Notes: a model not told the origin generated them from the sequence alone. Numbered from the stretch's first letter, positions 16,017 to 25,605 are shown. The stretch is 64,000 nucleotides of DNA from Bin87 sp965232895 (GCA_965232895.1 OZ247430.1:310001-374000); one strand, 5' to 3'. Numbers and translations: made by a program.

Positions 16017-17432
16017 CTAATCGCGGCTGAACGGCCACCAGACCGGAGCGTTGCGCAGGGGCAGGTGCCGGAACAGTTCCGGCTGCGCCTCCACGGCGAG
16101 GCGCATGGCTTCCAGGACCGGTTGGCGAATCGCCGGATGAGCCTGGCGGGAGGTCCGCAGCTTGAACAGATGGTAGCACTCCCGCAGGTTCATCTTCGAG
16201 AGTACACGCTGGCGGTGGGCGTGGGTTACTGCGTATTGGGCCAGCGCGGGGCTTTCTTCGGCGAGAGTCCTGAACAACTCGTCGACTCCGGAAATCGCAT
16301 CTTCGAACACCCCGGACATCCCGGACTCCCCGATCAGGGCTGGCATTGCATACCCGTTTACCACGGTCAGCGGCTGGGAAAGATAGGTCTGCATACGGTG
16401 ACGCCGGAACTCCCGGAGCGCCCCATAGTCGAAGACGAACTCGAAGGTGAAGTCGACGAGCTCGAATTCACGTGGCGGCGAGTCGTGGGGGCCGATGTTG
16501 CAGACGGCCTCATTGACGACCGCCACGCACTCTGCATCCGACATGCTTAGCGCCCTGGCCAAGGCATCGCTGTAGCTGCCGCCCTTGCGGAACAGCATAG
16601 CGGCGCACAGTTTGCGGGGAGCATCTCCATCAAACTCCAGCAAGCGGACTGACCAGTGGGGCTCGGGCTCGGGCTGCCGCGAGCTTCCGGGGTCACTGCT
16701 GCGAGTCCTGGCGAGGTAGGAGTTATAGTCAGCGTACTTGACCAGGGTAGGCGTGATGGATCGACCCTGTTCGCGGAGTTCAGAACCAATTGAACGCTCC
16801 TCGGCGAGAGGGGAAGACATCAGCTTGCTGATGGCGTGTTCCAGGGTTCGGGCGTTGGCGGTAACACCCACGTTGGTCAGCGTGGCGGCTGGCAGGACGG
16901 CGCGGCAGGCGTCGGTGACCTGGCGGCGCAGACGCAAGGCGTATTCCCCGCTGCTCTCGTTTTCGCGCTGCGGTTGGCGACATTCGAGATGGGCAGTTAC
17001 GCTCTGAATCAGCTGAGCGTAGGCCACGAAGAGAGACCGGCATACCGCGACGTATCGAGATCGCAGGCCAGGGTTGCCATCCAGTTCTTCGGGTACGTGG
17101 AAACTGTCAGGGTCGATGACCTGATAGCGGGAGGACTTTTCCGTGTACGACGCGAGGCGGTTGTCCTCGAGGGAGTCGCAGGCGAGACGGGAGATGTTCT
17201 CAACGGCCAGGTGCACGATGGCGTGTTCGGCCACGGAGGCATGACCGTATCCCACGACCCATCGTTCGTTGAAGTCGGCTGCCCGTTCGGCGCTGACCTG
17301 CTGGGCGATTTCGTCGAAGGGTTCGGGCCGCCGGGAGGTCATCGCGAAGGTTACCGCGATCTGCTCCTCGGTCAGGTCACGGGAAGACAACGGGTAGATG
17401 CGGCGCGACCGTGCCGGCACAGATTGGCTCAT
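16017..17432 (-). CDS. Tandem-domain ThyX-like protein (FAD-dependent thymidylate synthase homologue)
   Basis: A 471-residue protein, about twice the usual ThyX length. The first half has GYGHASVAEHA (61-71) and at 90-103 a motif aligning with RHRxxSxNExSxRY: first RHR is DNR, but S, E, S, R and Y remain. The second half (about 240-460) has FRRHRMQTYLSQ near 345, keeping RHR but losing the SxNExSxR part, plus NLRECYHLFKLRTS. ThyX methylates dUMP with FAD and methylene-folate, with active sites built between subunits. Fused halves with complementary motif pieces could form one shared site; this is inference. It may alternatively be a non-thymidylate-synthase relative. Confidence 0.78.
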   Translation of the reverse strand: MSQSVPARSRRIYPLSSRDLTEEQIAVTFAMTSRRPEPFDEIAQQVSAERAADFNERWVVGYGHASVAEHAIVHLAVENISRLACDSLEDNRLASYTEKSSRYQVIDPDSFHVPEELDGNPGLRSRYVAVCRSLFVAYAQLIQSVTAHLECRQPQRENESSGEYALRLRRQVTDACRAVLPAATLTNVGVTANARTLEHAISKLMSSPLAEERSIGSELREQGRSITPTLVKYADYNSYLARTRSSDPGSSRQPEPEPHWSVRLLEFDGDAPRKLCAAMLFRKGGSYSDALARALSMSDAECVAVVNEAVCNIGPHDSPPREFELVDFTFEFVFDYGALREFRRHRMQTYLSQPLTVVNGYAMPALIGESGMSGVFEDAISGVDELFRTLAEESPALAQYAVTHAHRQRVLSKMNLRECYHLFKLRTSRQAHPAIRQPVLEAMRLAVEAQPELFRHLPLRNAPVWWPFSRD

Positions 17433-17578
17433 CGGGTTGATACCTCAGCATAGCCAAGGTAAGCCCCGGCTACGTCAGCCGAATCCTAACGCCTCACCCA
17501 GCCTGACGCTGTTGCACCGATTTGCCAGTTTACACATTTACGGGCACGGCCAGTCGTCCCGCATTGTGGTGACCCGCG

Positions 17579-19219
17579 CTAATCTCGGCAGAAGGCGGGG
17601 AAGCCGTTGGGCATCACGACTTCGATGAGGTGGATGCGGTCCGCAGCAACCGCGTCCTGCACGGCGCGGGTCATCTCGCCGACGTTGTGCACCCGGGCGC
17701 CGCCGATGCCATAGGAGTCGAACAGCTTGATAAAGTCGGGATTCACGAGGTCGGTGGCCATCCGGCGGCTGCCGCGATCCTGCTGGTAACCCTTGAGGAC
17801 GCCCCACGCGGAGTCGTTGAAGACCATCACTATGGGATTGATCCCATATTGTACGGCGGTCCCCAGCTCCTGGGCATTGTACTGGAATCCGCCGTCGCCG
17901 GTGACGCAGATCACGGGGCATTCGGGGCGGCCGACCTTGGCCCCCATGGCGGCGGGGAAACCGAAACCGAGGCCAGCCCAGCCGTGAGGGTACATATAGC
18001 TGCGAGGACGGTCCATCTGGAGGCAGCGCACGGCGCGGTTGGCCGGGACCGTGGCGTCGAGGGAGAAGATGGTGTCGTCAGGAATGACCGAGCGAACGGC
18101 CTCCCAAGCCTTGAGCTCAGGTCCCCACTGGTCCTGCAAGCCGGAGTAGATACTCGATTTCAGCTCGGCGATTTCCTTTCGGTAATCGTCTGAAGTCCCC
18201 AAGTCCGCTCCGCCGGCTGCGCTGAGGAACTGGCGGACAACGGCGCCGCTGTTGGCCGCGATGCCGACTTCGGTTTCGTAGTTTTTGCCGATGTAATCGC
18301 CATCCAGGAGGACGTGGACGATCGTCTCCGGCAAATTGACACCCACGCCCGATGTCGAGCGATAGGGGAGATTGCTCCCCAGAACCAGGGCGACGTCGCA
18401 ATCGCCCATCCAGTCCAGGACCGGGTTCTGGCCCCAGATGCGGTTGCCCAGGGCCATACCCAGGGACAGCGGGTGGCTCTCCGGGAAGGTGCCCTTGGCG
18501 CCGTCACCGGTGACCACCGGCGCGCCGATCTGTTCGGCCAGGCGGATTATGTCATCCGCGCCGCCGGTGGTATGAATCTCCTCGCCGAGAAAGATCACGG
18601 GTCGCCTGGCGTTGCGGAGCAGGTTCCAGGCCCTTTCGACCTGAACCGGGTCACCCTGGGGCACGTCGGGTTGACGGGGTCGCAGCACCTCGACTTCGGC
18701 CTGCTGACCGAGGAGGTCGGTGGGCACCTCAAGTTCAATGGGCCGGGGGCGACGCTCGCCGAATCGGACGAAAGCCTCGACAAAGTGATCCGGAATGGAT
18801 TCGATCTGGTCGATGCGAGCGTTCCAGTCGGTGACGGCGGCGAACATGCCCAACTGGTCCTTGGTCTCGTGGGTCGCCATTTTGCCGCTGCCGACAAACT
18901 CGGTCTCGACGTTGGTGGTGACCTGCAAAATAGCGGAAGCGGAGAAGTAAGCCTCGCCCATGGCTCCGACGGAGTCGGCGGCGCCGGGGCCGGTGCTCGT
19001 CAGGATCACGCCGGGCTTGCCGGTGGCGCGGGAATAGCCGTCGGCCATGTAGCCGCAACCCAGCTCGAGGCGTCCTCCGATGAACCGGACATCGTCCTGA
19101 CGGTCAAACAATGCGTCGAACAGGTCGAGGGTGTGGACGGATATGATGCCGAACACGGTGTCGACACCCTGGGCGTGCAGGGACGCGACCACAGCCTGGC
19201 CGCCGGTCATCTGAGGCAT
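17579..19219 (-). CDS. TPP-dependent decarboxylase/acetolactate-synthase-like enzyme
   Basis: About 546 residues with the three-domain TPP enzyme plan. The PYR domain begins GGQAVVASLHAQGVDTVFGI and has the catalytic Glu in LELGCGYMADGYSRATG. A central domain follows, then the TPP-binding motif GDGGFQYNAQEL ending in MVFND. It resembles acetolactate synthase and related 2-oxoacid decarboxylases, without a regulatory subunit nearby, so the substrate is open. I chose ATG 19219 because GGAG lies about 8 bases upstream. An upstream ATG at 19243 overlaps the stop of the HNH gene (ATGA) and would add eight residues; it is the alternative. Confidence 0.82.
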   Translation of the reverse strand: MPQMTGGQAVVASLHAQGVDTVFGIISVHTLDLFDALFDRQDDVRFIGGRLELGCGYMADGYSRATGKPGVILTSTGPGAADSVGAMGEAYFSASAILQVTTNVETEFVGSGKMATHETKDQLGMFAAVTDWNARIDQIESIPDHFVEAFVRFGERRPRPIELEVPTDLLGQQAEVEVLRPRQPDVPQGDPVQVERAWNLLRNARRPVIFLGEEIHTTGGADDIIRLAEQIGAPVVTGDGAKGTFPESHPLSLGMALGNRIWGQNPVLDWMGDCDVALVLGSNLPYRSTSGVGVNLPETIVHVLLDGDYIGKNYETEVGIAANSGAVVRQFLSAAGGADLGTSDDYRKEIAELKSSIYSGLQDQWGPELKAWEAVRSVIPDDTIFSLDATVPANRAVRCLQMDRPRSYMYPHGWAGLGFGFPAAMGAKVGRPECPVICVTGDGGFQYNAQELGTAVQYGINPIVMVFNDSAWGVLKGYQQDRGSRRMATDLVNPDFIKLFDSYGIGGARVHNVGEMTRAVQDAVAADRIHLIEVVMPNGFPAFCRD

Positions 19220-19239
19220 GATGGAGCTCCGTGGGTTGG

Positions 19240-19896
19240 TCATACATCGCGGAAATAGTCGGTCAAAAAATCAAGCACTTGCCTCTTTTGTCCCTCTGAA
19301 GCAGACTGTACGATGGCCAGCACATTCAACCAACCTGTTTCGTCGTCCCAATAATTTCTTTTCATGACTTGGTGTCTGCCACATAGCGGCTGCCATCTGG
19401 AAGCATCCCGTGGGTCAGCACCTGCGTTCAGTGAATGCGGTACCCTGTGATCCGGTGTCAGGCGAACAGCTCCTCCCCCAACGGGGTCAATATCACCCTG
19501 ACGCAAACCGCACGGTATTCCAGTCTCGTTCCATGCGCACCTGTAATCAGCAATTTTCAGAACTTCTTCCCATGTGTGAGCCGTAGGTCTGGTCCGGCCC
19601 GATGCAGCATTCCGCCGTTCGGCGTTAGGCATCATATATTCACTAACTTTGAGATCTCCACGATTCCGCCATGAAAGGATCGTGTACCCCATGTCCGTGC
19701 GAAGTTCTGACAAACGTTGATGCCAATTCTCCGGTTGCCGCCCTGTCACGGGGTCGGTTGCAACCTGAAGAATTTGCTCCCGAGTGGCAACCTTTCCCAA
19801 ATTATCCAGAAAGAACGCTTCAATTCTCGCCCTTATCGATCTCTGGTGGTAGGGGCCTTTGATGACTGCGTCTCGGCTTGCCAACATCAACCTCAC
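19240..19896 (-). CDS. HNH restriction endonuclease, partner of the adjacent methyltransferase
   Basis: A 218-residue protein. The N-terminal half has a winged-helix-like stretch ('IEAFFLDNLGKVATREQILQ'); the C-terminal half carries an HNH-type site: TPDHRVPHSL ... WQPLCGRHQVMKRNYWD. Its ATG overlaps the stop codon of the methyltransferase gene by four bases, the normal arrangement of a type II restriction-modification pair. GC content is visibly lower (about 50%) than the flanking genes. The cut site cannot be told. A Cys pair (CAWNETGIPC) and LC..H may bind structural zinc. Confidence 0.78.
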   Translation of the reverse strand: MRLMLASRDAVIKGPYHQRSIRARIEAFFLDNLGKVATREQILQVATDPVTGRQPENWHQRLSELRTDMGYTILSWRNRGDLKVSEYMMPNAERRNAASGRTRPTAHTWEEVLKIADYRCAWNETGIPCGLRQGDIDPVGGGAVRLTPDHRVPHSLNAGADPRDASRWQPLCGRHQVMKRNYWDDETGWLNVLAIVQSASEGQKRQVLDFLTDYFRDV

Positions 19897-20609
19897 GCCG
19901 CCATTATTGGATCGATGCCCTGATAACTACGCTCTACACGCTCTCGGGTCACGTCCATCCATTCCTCTGATTGATCGCAAAGAATTGCACGACGGTTCAA
20001 CTGCACACAGGCTTCGCCGGTTGTGCCCGAGCCACACATCGGATCCAAAACCAGATCGTTCTCCCTGGTGGTCATCAAAATTAAAGGCTTAATAACTGAC
20101 AGCGGTTTCTGGGCCGGATGACCAGTTTGCTCGTCTTTGCCCACAAAACCGACGTTCAGCGGGACTTCCAAGACTGTTGGCGGCCCTGGAACAAACCGCA
20201 TTTTGCCGGATTTCCATCGTTCCAATTGGCTGCCATTCAAGAAATGTTCGGGATACGTTCTTGCGTCTTCGGTAGAAAGATGCAAGCAGGCGTTTTGCGC
20301 AGAGCGCCAGCCCCGGATAACGGAAGGGCAATTTTTGTAGTACCAAGTTAGCCAGGCGACCAGCTTAAAATTTTGCGGTATTCGGGCTACTTGGTGGGCG
20401 ACAATCTCCGGAAATCCCCATACAAAGATATGTTGAGATACCTTTGCAGCGGCAACGATGACCTCGTTCAGCCAATCGTTGTAGTCATCGCGATGTCCAC
20501 CAACACCTTTGTTGTACCACGGGTCCAGGATAGTGGTGGTGACATCAACCGGCACAGCGGTGAGAGTTGCCAGCACATCGTCTGGCGGAAGTGTTTCAAC
20601 ATCGGGCAT
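19893..20609 (-). CDS. DNA methyltransferase (N6-adenine or N4-cytosine, beta-type motif order)
   Basis: A 238-residue amino-methyltransferase. Motif IV is DPWYNKG (29-35, a DPPY variant) and comes before the SAM-binding motif I, LDPMCGSGTTGEACVQLNR near 195-213, giving the IV-to-I order of beta-class enzymes. DPxY favours N6-adenine, but N4-cytosine is possible. It probably protects the host from the HNH nuclease encoded immediately downstream. It starts only 12 bases after the stop of pdhC on the same strand, so it may be read through from the PDH operon. Lower GC than its neighbours suggests acquisition. Confidence 0.82.
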   Translation of the reverse strand: MPDVETLPPDDVLATLTAVPVDVTTTILDPWYNKGVGGHRDDYNDWLNEVIVAAAKVSQHIFVWGFPEIVAHQVARIPQNFKLVAWLTWYYKNCPSVIRGWRSAQNACLHLSTEDARTYPEHFLNGSQLERWKSGKMRFVPGPPTVLEVPLNVGFVGKDEQTGHPAQKPLSVIKPLILMTTRENDLVLDPMCGSGTTGEACVQLNRRAILCDQSEEWMDVTRERVERSYQGIDPIMAA

Positions 20610-20621
20610 GGTTACAACTCC

Positions 20622-21848
20622 TCACAACAGCAGGCTGACCGGGTTTTCGAGGACCCGCTTGATCTCCATGAGGAACTGCGCCGCCTCCGCGCCGTCGGCG
20701 ACGCGGTGATCGGTGGAGAGGGTCGCCTTCATCATGGTGCCAACGGTGAGCTCGCCGTCGCGAACCACGGGCTGCTGCTTGACGCTGCCGACAGCCAGGA
20801 TGGCGGCGTGGGGGGGATAGATGATGGCGGTGAAGCTCTCGACGTCGAACATGCCCATGTTGCTGATGCTGAAGGTCGTGCTGCTGTACTCCTCGTTGCG
20901 GAGGGTGCCGCTGTTGGCGCGGGCGATGAGATCCTTGGTGGCGGAGGCGATCTGCAGCAGGCTCTTGCTCTCGCAGTTGCTGACGCCGGGCAGGATCAGG
21001 CCGGACTCCAGGGCGATGGCGATGCCGATATTCATCGCGCCATGAACCTCAAGATGATCACCGCGGAAGAACGAATTGAACTTGGGATGCTTGGCCAGGG
21101 CCAGCGCGCAGGCTTTCACCATCAGGTCATTGACGCTGACGCGGTTTTCGGGGTCGGACTCGTCGTTCACGTCGCGGCGCAGCGACATGGCGTTGCCCAT
21201 GTCAACCTCGGCGGTGACGTAGAAATGCGGCGCGGTGGACTTGCTGTCGGAGGTCACTCGGGCGATGGTCTGGCGCATCCGGCTGAGCTCGATTCGGGAG
21301 TCGGAGGGCGCGGCCACGAGTTCGGGGGCAGGCGCTGATGTCGCGGTGGCCGGCTCCGGTTCGGCAGGGGGCGCCTGGTAGTTTTCCACGTCCCGCTCGG
21401 TGATTCGGCCGTTGGGTCCACTGCCGGTCACCAGCGCCAGGTCGATGCCACGTTCCCGAGCCAGGCGCCGGGCGATGGGAGAGGCGCGGACGCCACCGTC
21501 GGAAACCGCAGGTGGCGCAGCCGCCGGTTCGGGTTCGGCGGCTACCGGCGCCGGGGGCGGCGCAGCGGCCGGGCTGGCGGCTGGCGCAGCAGATGCCGGC
21601 ACTGACTCTCCGGGCTCGGTAATAATGGCGATCAATTCACCGACCGGAACGGCAACGCCCGCTTCGGCGACGATACGGCCCAACACCCCGCCGGTGTAGG
21701 CCTCGAATTCGACCGTGGCCTTGTCGGTCTCGATGTCGGCGATAACCTCGCCGCGGTCGACGGTCTCGCCCTCCTGCTTATACCAGCGGACGACGGTGCC
21801 TTCGCGCATATCGTATCCCATCTGGGGCATGACGACGTTGGTAGCCAC
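20622..21848 (-). CDS. pdhC: Dihydrolipoamide acyltransferase, E2 of a 2-oxoacid dehydrogenase complex
   Basis: 408 residues from a GTG start with AGGAG upstream; the longer upstream frame is low-quality sequence overlapping the E1-beta gene. Domains in order are: lipoyl domain (residues 1-75, lipoyl Lys43 in IETDKATVE), an Ala/Pro linker, the E1/E3-binding domain (RASPIARRLARERGIDL), and the catalytic domain ending with the DHRVADG active-site motif. It moves the acyl group from E1 to CoA. It is the last gene of the lpdA-pdhA-pdhB-pdhC operon. Pyruvate is the likely substrate; acetoin or branched-chain acids cannot be excluded. Confidence 0.9.
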   Translation of the reverse strand: MATNVVMPQMGYDMREGTVVRWYKQEGETVDRGEVIADIETDKATVEFEAYTGGVLGRIVAEAGVAVPVGELIAIITEPGESVPASAAPAASPAAAPPPAPVAAEPEPAAAPPAVSDGGVRASPIARRLARERGIDLALVTGSGPNGRITERDVENYQAPPAEPEPATATSAPAPELVAAPSDSRIELSRMRQTIARVTSDSKSTAPHFYVTAEVDMGNAMSLRRDVNDESDPENRVSVNDLMVKACALALAKHPKFNSFFRGDHLEVHGAMNIGIAIALESGLILPGVSNCESKSLLQIASATKDLIARANSGTLRNEEYSSTTFSISNMGMFDVESFTAIIYPPHAAILAVGSVKQQPVVRDGELTVGTMMKATLSTDHRVADGAEAAQFLMEIKRVLENPVSLLL

Positions 21849-21909
21849 GATGTTCTCCTGTGGGTTTGCGGGTTTGGGGGGATCGGCGGACGGACGCCGC
21901 CGGCCGGGT

Positions 21910-22893
21910 TCAGGCGCCGTTGACCAACTTACGCGCGGCGGCGGCGACGGTTTCCGGGCTGGGAATGGCCTGCTGCTCGAGCGGGAAAGAGTAGGGCATT
22001 GGCACTTCCGCGCCAGCGACGCGGCCCACCGGTGCATCCAGGTACTCGAAAGCTTCTTCCTGCACTTGGGACACCAGTTCGCCGGCAAAACCGCCCATGC
22101 GGGTAGTTTCCTCCACCATGAGAGCGCGGTGCGTTTTCTTGACCGAGGTCACCACCGTGTCCATGTCCAGGGGACGCAGGCAGCGCAGGTCGATCACATC
22201 GGCTTCGATGCCTTCTCTGGCGAGGATATCGGCCGCATGAGCAGCGACCAACGCCATGCGGGAGTAGCCGCAAAGGGTGATGTCGCCGCCGGTGCGGCGG
22301 AGGTCGGCCTGTCCGATGGGGATACGGAAATCGCCGCTGTCGGGGGCTTCTCCGCGAGTGCCGTAGAGCAGAATGTGCTCCACGAACATGACCGGGTCGT
22401 TCAGCTCGCGGCAGGATCGGAACAGGCCGATGACGTCGCGGGGGGTGGACGGAGTGACGACGGTTAGACCCGGCACCGATGCGTACCAGCCCTCGAAAGA
22501 CTGGGAGTGGGTCGCGCCGACCGACGCTCCGGCTCCGGTCACGGTGCGGATGATGAGCGGTATCGAGAACTGGCCGCCGGACATATACCTGATCTTGGCG
22601 GCGTGGTTGACGATCTGGTCCATGGCCAGGAGGCTGAAGTTGATGGTCATCAACTCGACGACGGGGCGCAGGCCGGCCATGGCCGCTCCCACTCCGGCGC
22701 CGACGATGACCGATTCGGCCAGCGGGGAGTCCTTGATGCGCCGCTTGCCGTACTGCTCCCAGAAACCCTTGGTGACGGCGAAAGCGCCTCCGTAGGGGCC
22801 AATATCCTCACCCATCAGGAAGACGCGGTCATCCTGATCCAGGGCTTCTCTGAGAACCGACGAAACGGCGTCGCGGTATGTGATGACCGACAT
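21910..22893 (-). CDS. pdhB: 2-oxoacid dehydrogenase E1 component, beta subunit
   Basis: A 327-residue transketolase-type subunit beginning MSVITYRDAVSSVLREALDQ. It has FLMGEDIGPYGGAFAVTKG, ESVIVGAGVGAAMAGLRPV and a C-terminal transketolase domain with 'DIIDLRCLRPLDMDTV'-type text (here DVIDLRCLRPLD). With the alpha subunit it forms the TPP-dependent decarboxylase that feeds acetyl groups to E2. The gap to E1-alpha is 30 bases and to E2 61 bases, so the genes are in one operon. Confidence 0.9.
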   Translation of the reverse strand: MSVITYRDAVSSVLREALDQDDRVFLMGEDIGPYGGAFAVTKGFWEQYGKRRIKDSPLAESVIVGAGVGAAMAGLRPVVELMTINFSLLAMDQIVNHAAKIRYMSGGQFSIPLIIRTVTGAGASVGATHSQSFEGWYASVPGLTVVTPSTPRDVIGLFRSCRELNDPVMFVEHILLYGTRGEAPDSGDFRIPIGQADLRRTGGDITLCGYSRMALVAAHAADILAREGIEADVIDLRCLRPLDMDTVVTSVKKTHRALMVEETTRMGGFAGELVSQVQEEAFEYLDAPVGRVAGAEVPMPYSFPLEQQAIPSPETVAAAARKLVNGA

Positions 22894-22923
22894 TATGGTT
22901 CCTCTCGCCTGAAGTGGGTGGTG

Positions 22924-23931
22924 TTACGCGGGGATACCTTCAGTCGGTCGATCAGTGTACACGTCGTCGTACAGGGAGGCGGTTTCGGGCCACGGGGATG
23001 ACTCGCCAAACTCAGCGGCGACGACGACCTCTTCATCGACGCTGGCGTCGATCTCCTCGAAATCCTCCACGGTGGCGATACCTTCGTCGGTGAGCCATTC
23101 GCGGAAACGCGGTATCGGGTCCTGACCGGCCCAGTAGTCGACCTCGTCTTCGGGGCGGTAGTTCGCTGGGTCGGCGACCGAGTGCCCGCGCAGGCGGTAG
23201 GTTCGGGCGACGACGAAAGCAGGGCCGCTGCCGGAGCGGACCTCGGCGTTGATCTTCTGCATCAATGTCCGGACTTCCAGCACGTCGTTTCCGTCGACCT
23301 CGTAGCGAGACATGCCATAGGCGGCGGCCATCTCGTGCAGGGAGTCCCACATGACGAGGGTTTCCTTGGATGAGGCGCCCATGCCGTAAAGATTGTGCTC
23401 GCAGAAGAAGATGACGGGGAGGTTCCAGATAGCGGCCAGGTTCATCGCCTCGTGGAACTCCCCCTCGTTGACGGCGCCGTCACCGAAGAAGCACAGGACC
23501 ACCTGGTCGTCGCCGCGGTATTGCACCGCCAGGGCGAGGCCGGCGGCGATGCAAAGCTGACCGCCGACGATGGCGTAGCCGCCCATAAAGTTCAGGTCGG
23601 AGCTGAACAGGTGCATGGATCCACCCTTGCCCTTGCTGCATCCGGTGGCCTTGCCCATGAGTTCGGCCATGACCTCGTTGCTGGTCATGCCGCGGGCAAG
23701 GGCCTGGCCGTGGTCCCGATAGTGGGTGACGATGTAGTCGTCGGGACGCAGGGTGTTGATGGCGCCGACGGCGATTGCCTCCTCGCCGTTGTAGACGTGG
23801 AGGAAACCCTTGATGTTGCCTCGGGTGTACTGCCGCTCCGACTCTCGCTCAAACTCTCGTATGAGCTTCATTTGCCGGTAGAAACCGAGCAGGTCGGACT
23901 TGTTAAGTTCGGGGACGTCCGCTTTCAGCAT
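22924..23931 (-). CDS. pdhA: 2-oxoacid dehydrogenase E1 component, alpha subunit
   Basis: A 335-residue TPP-binding subunit. 'GFYRQMKLIREFERESERQY' opens the protein; GGKGGSMH-type (here KGKGGSMHLF) and GDGAVNEGEFHEAMNLAAIW give the TPP/Mg site, and YRLRGHSVADPANYR is the phosphorylation-loop region. This matches the heterotetrameric PDH/acetoin dehydrogenase E1-alpha. It is the second gene of the leftward PDH operon, 61 bases after lpdA. Substrate choice between pyruvate and acetoin is not fixed by what I can see. Confidence 0.9.
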   Translation of the reverse strand: MLKADVPELNKSDLLGFYRQMKLIREFERESERQYTRGNIKGFLHVYNGEEAIAVGAINTLRPDDYIVTHYRDHGQALARGMTSNEVMAELMGKATGCSKGKGGSMHLFSSDLNFMGGYAIVGGQLCIAAGLALAVQYRGDDQVVLCFFGDGAVNEGEFHEAMNLAAIWNLPVIFFCEHNLYGMGASSKETLVMWDSLHEMAAAYGMSRYEVDGNDVLEVRTLMQKINAEVRSGSGPAFVVARTYRLRGHSVADPANYRPEDEVDYWAGQDPIPRFREWLTDEGIATVEDFEEIDASVDEEVVVAAEFGESSPWPETASLYDDVYTDRPTEGIPA

Positions 23932-23992
23932 ATCCCTTCCTCAATGGCAGATTTGAGGCGTCACCGAAACGAAGGCGGCGCCATGAGCCAGA

Positions 23993-25393
23993 CTACATAT
24001 GCAGGGCGCGGCCCTCAGCGTCGAGGGCGGCTTCGTGCACCATTTCGGCTACGCTGGGGTGGGCATGAACCGCCCAACCCAATTCCAGGGTGGTGCCCTC
24101 CAGCAGGTGGGTCATCTGCAACTCCGCCAGGAGTTCGGTGACCTCGGGGCCGCACATGTGGCCTCCAAGCACCTCGCCCAAGTTGGCGTCGATGACCAGT
24201 TTGACCATGCCGTCGTTTTCGCCCATGGCGACTGCTTTGCCGCTGGCCTGAACGTTGAACCGGCCGATCTTCACCTCGTAGCCCTGTTCGATTGCCTGGG
24301 CCTCGGTGAGCCCGAAGGAGGCCACCTGGGGATGGCAATACGTAGCGCGAGGCATGAAGGTGTAGTCCAGCGGCTGGGTCTCTTCACCAGCAATGGATTC
24401 GACGGCCGTGACGCCCTGGGCGGACGCGACGTGGGCCAGAGCCAGCTTGCCGGTGACGTCGCCCACGGCGTAGATCCCCGGAACGTTGGTGGCCATCTTG
24501 TCGTCAATGACAACGTACCCTCGTTCGGTGGCGACCCCAACGGTTTCAAGACCCAGGTCCTCGGTGTTGGGCAGCACGCCGATGGCGACCAGCACCTTGT
24601 CAAACCGGGCGGTCTCGGCCACGCCGTCCTTGTCGATGGTCAGCGTCACGCCAGTGGCGTCAGCTTGGGCATTGGTCACGCCGGCTCCAGTGATCATCTT
24701 GATTCCGTGGCGATTGAACGCCCGCTCGAGCTGCTGGCAGATTTCTTCGTCCTCGTTGGGCACGATATGGGGCAGCAGCTCGATGACGGTGACCTCGGCG
24801 CCATACATACGGTAGATGTAGGCAAACTCAACGCCGATGGCGCCGCCGCCGACGATGGCAATCGAACCGGGCACGTCTTCGGCTACTATACTCTCGCGGC
24901 TGGTGATAATACGCTCGCCGTCCACCGGAAGCGGAGGAATGCTTCGAGGGCGCGCACCGGTGGCAATGATGATGTTGCGGGCGGAAATCCGCGAGCTCTG
25001 CCCGTCCGGTCCGGTGACCTCGACTGCATTGGGCGCGACGATGCGGGCAGTTCCTGAGATGCTGTCGACGCCGTTCTTCCGGAGCAGGAAATCAACACCG
25101 CGGGTCATGCGATCAACGACCTGTCGGCTGCGCTTCATCGCGACGCTGTAGTCAGCGCGGAAATTGTCGAACTGCAACCCGAACTGGTCGGCGCGATGGA
25201 CGTAGGAGACGATCTCGGCGTTCTTGAGCAGGGCTTTTGAAGGGATGCAGCCCCAATTGAGGCAGACACCGCCCAGCGCTTCTTTCTCGATGAGGCAGGA
25301 TTTGAGGCCCAACTGACCGGCTCGGATGCCGGCAACATAGCCGCCGGGCCCGCCGCCAATTACTGCTACGTCATACTCCGAGACGGTCGTCAT
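23993..25393 (-). CDS. lpdA: Dihydrolipoyl dehydrogenase (E3)
   Basis: A 466-residue flavoprotein. The FAD-binding start is YDVAVIGGGPGGYVAG, the redox disulfide GGVCLNWGCIPSK (Cys44/Cys49), the NAD-binding GGGAIGVEFAYIY, and the C-terminal His-Glu pair in HAHPSVAEMVHEAAL. It reoxidises dihydrolipoyl groups of E2, passing electrons to NAD+. It is the first gene of the leftward PDH operon. The 212-base gap upstream separates it from the selenoprotein gene on the same strand and includes a short GC-rich inverted repeat (25532-25563). Confidence 0.93.
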   Translation of the reverse strand: MTTVSEYDVAVIGGGPGGYVAGIRAGQLGLKSCLIEKEALGGVCLNWGCIPSKALLKNAEIVSYVHRADQFGLQFDNFRADYSVAMKRSRQVVDRMTRGVDFLLRKNGVDSISGTARIVAPNAVEVTGPDGQSSRISARNIIIATGARPRSIPPLPVDGERIITSRESIVAEDVPGSIAIVGGGAIGVEFAYIYRMYGAEVTVIELLPHIVPNEDEEICQQLERAFNRHGIKMITGAGVTNAQADATGVTLTIDKDGVAETARFDKVLVAIGVLPNTEDLGLETVGVATERGYVVIDDKMATNVPGIYAVGDVTGKLALAHVASAQGVTAVESIAGEETQPLDYTFMPRATYCHPQVASFGLTEAQAIEQGYEVKIGRFNVQASGKAVAMGENDGMVKLVIDANLGEVLGGHMCGPEVTELLAELQMTHLLEGTTLELGWAVHAHPSVAEMVHEAALDAEGRALHM

Positions 25394-25605
25394 TGATCTT
25401 TCCGGATAGATGGATTATTCGAGCGTCACGCGCCACGGAACGGGCTGATGCCAGTCGGGCGCGGGCTGCGCGCGGACTTGGGCATTATAGCGGGGGCGCT
25501 GGACAGCGGCAAGTTGCGACGAGTCCGAAAGCGGCCGCCCCCTCCGGATTGAGAGAGCGGCCGATCGACACGGGCAGGGCCCGTTTCAGAGGTGTTTCCG
25601 GCGGG

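Noticed and set aside
21849..22088. 80-residue N-terminal extension of pdhC
   Set aside because: It overlaps the E1-beta gene, is Arg/Ser/Pro-rich, and the GTG at 21848 has AGGAG upstream exactly before the lipoyl domain.
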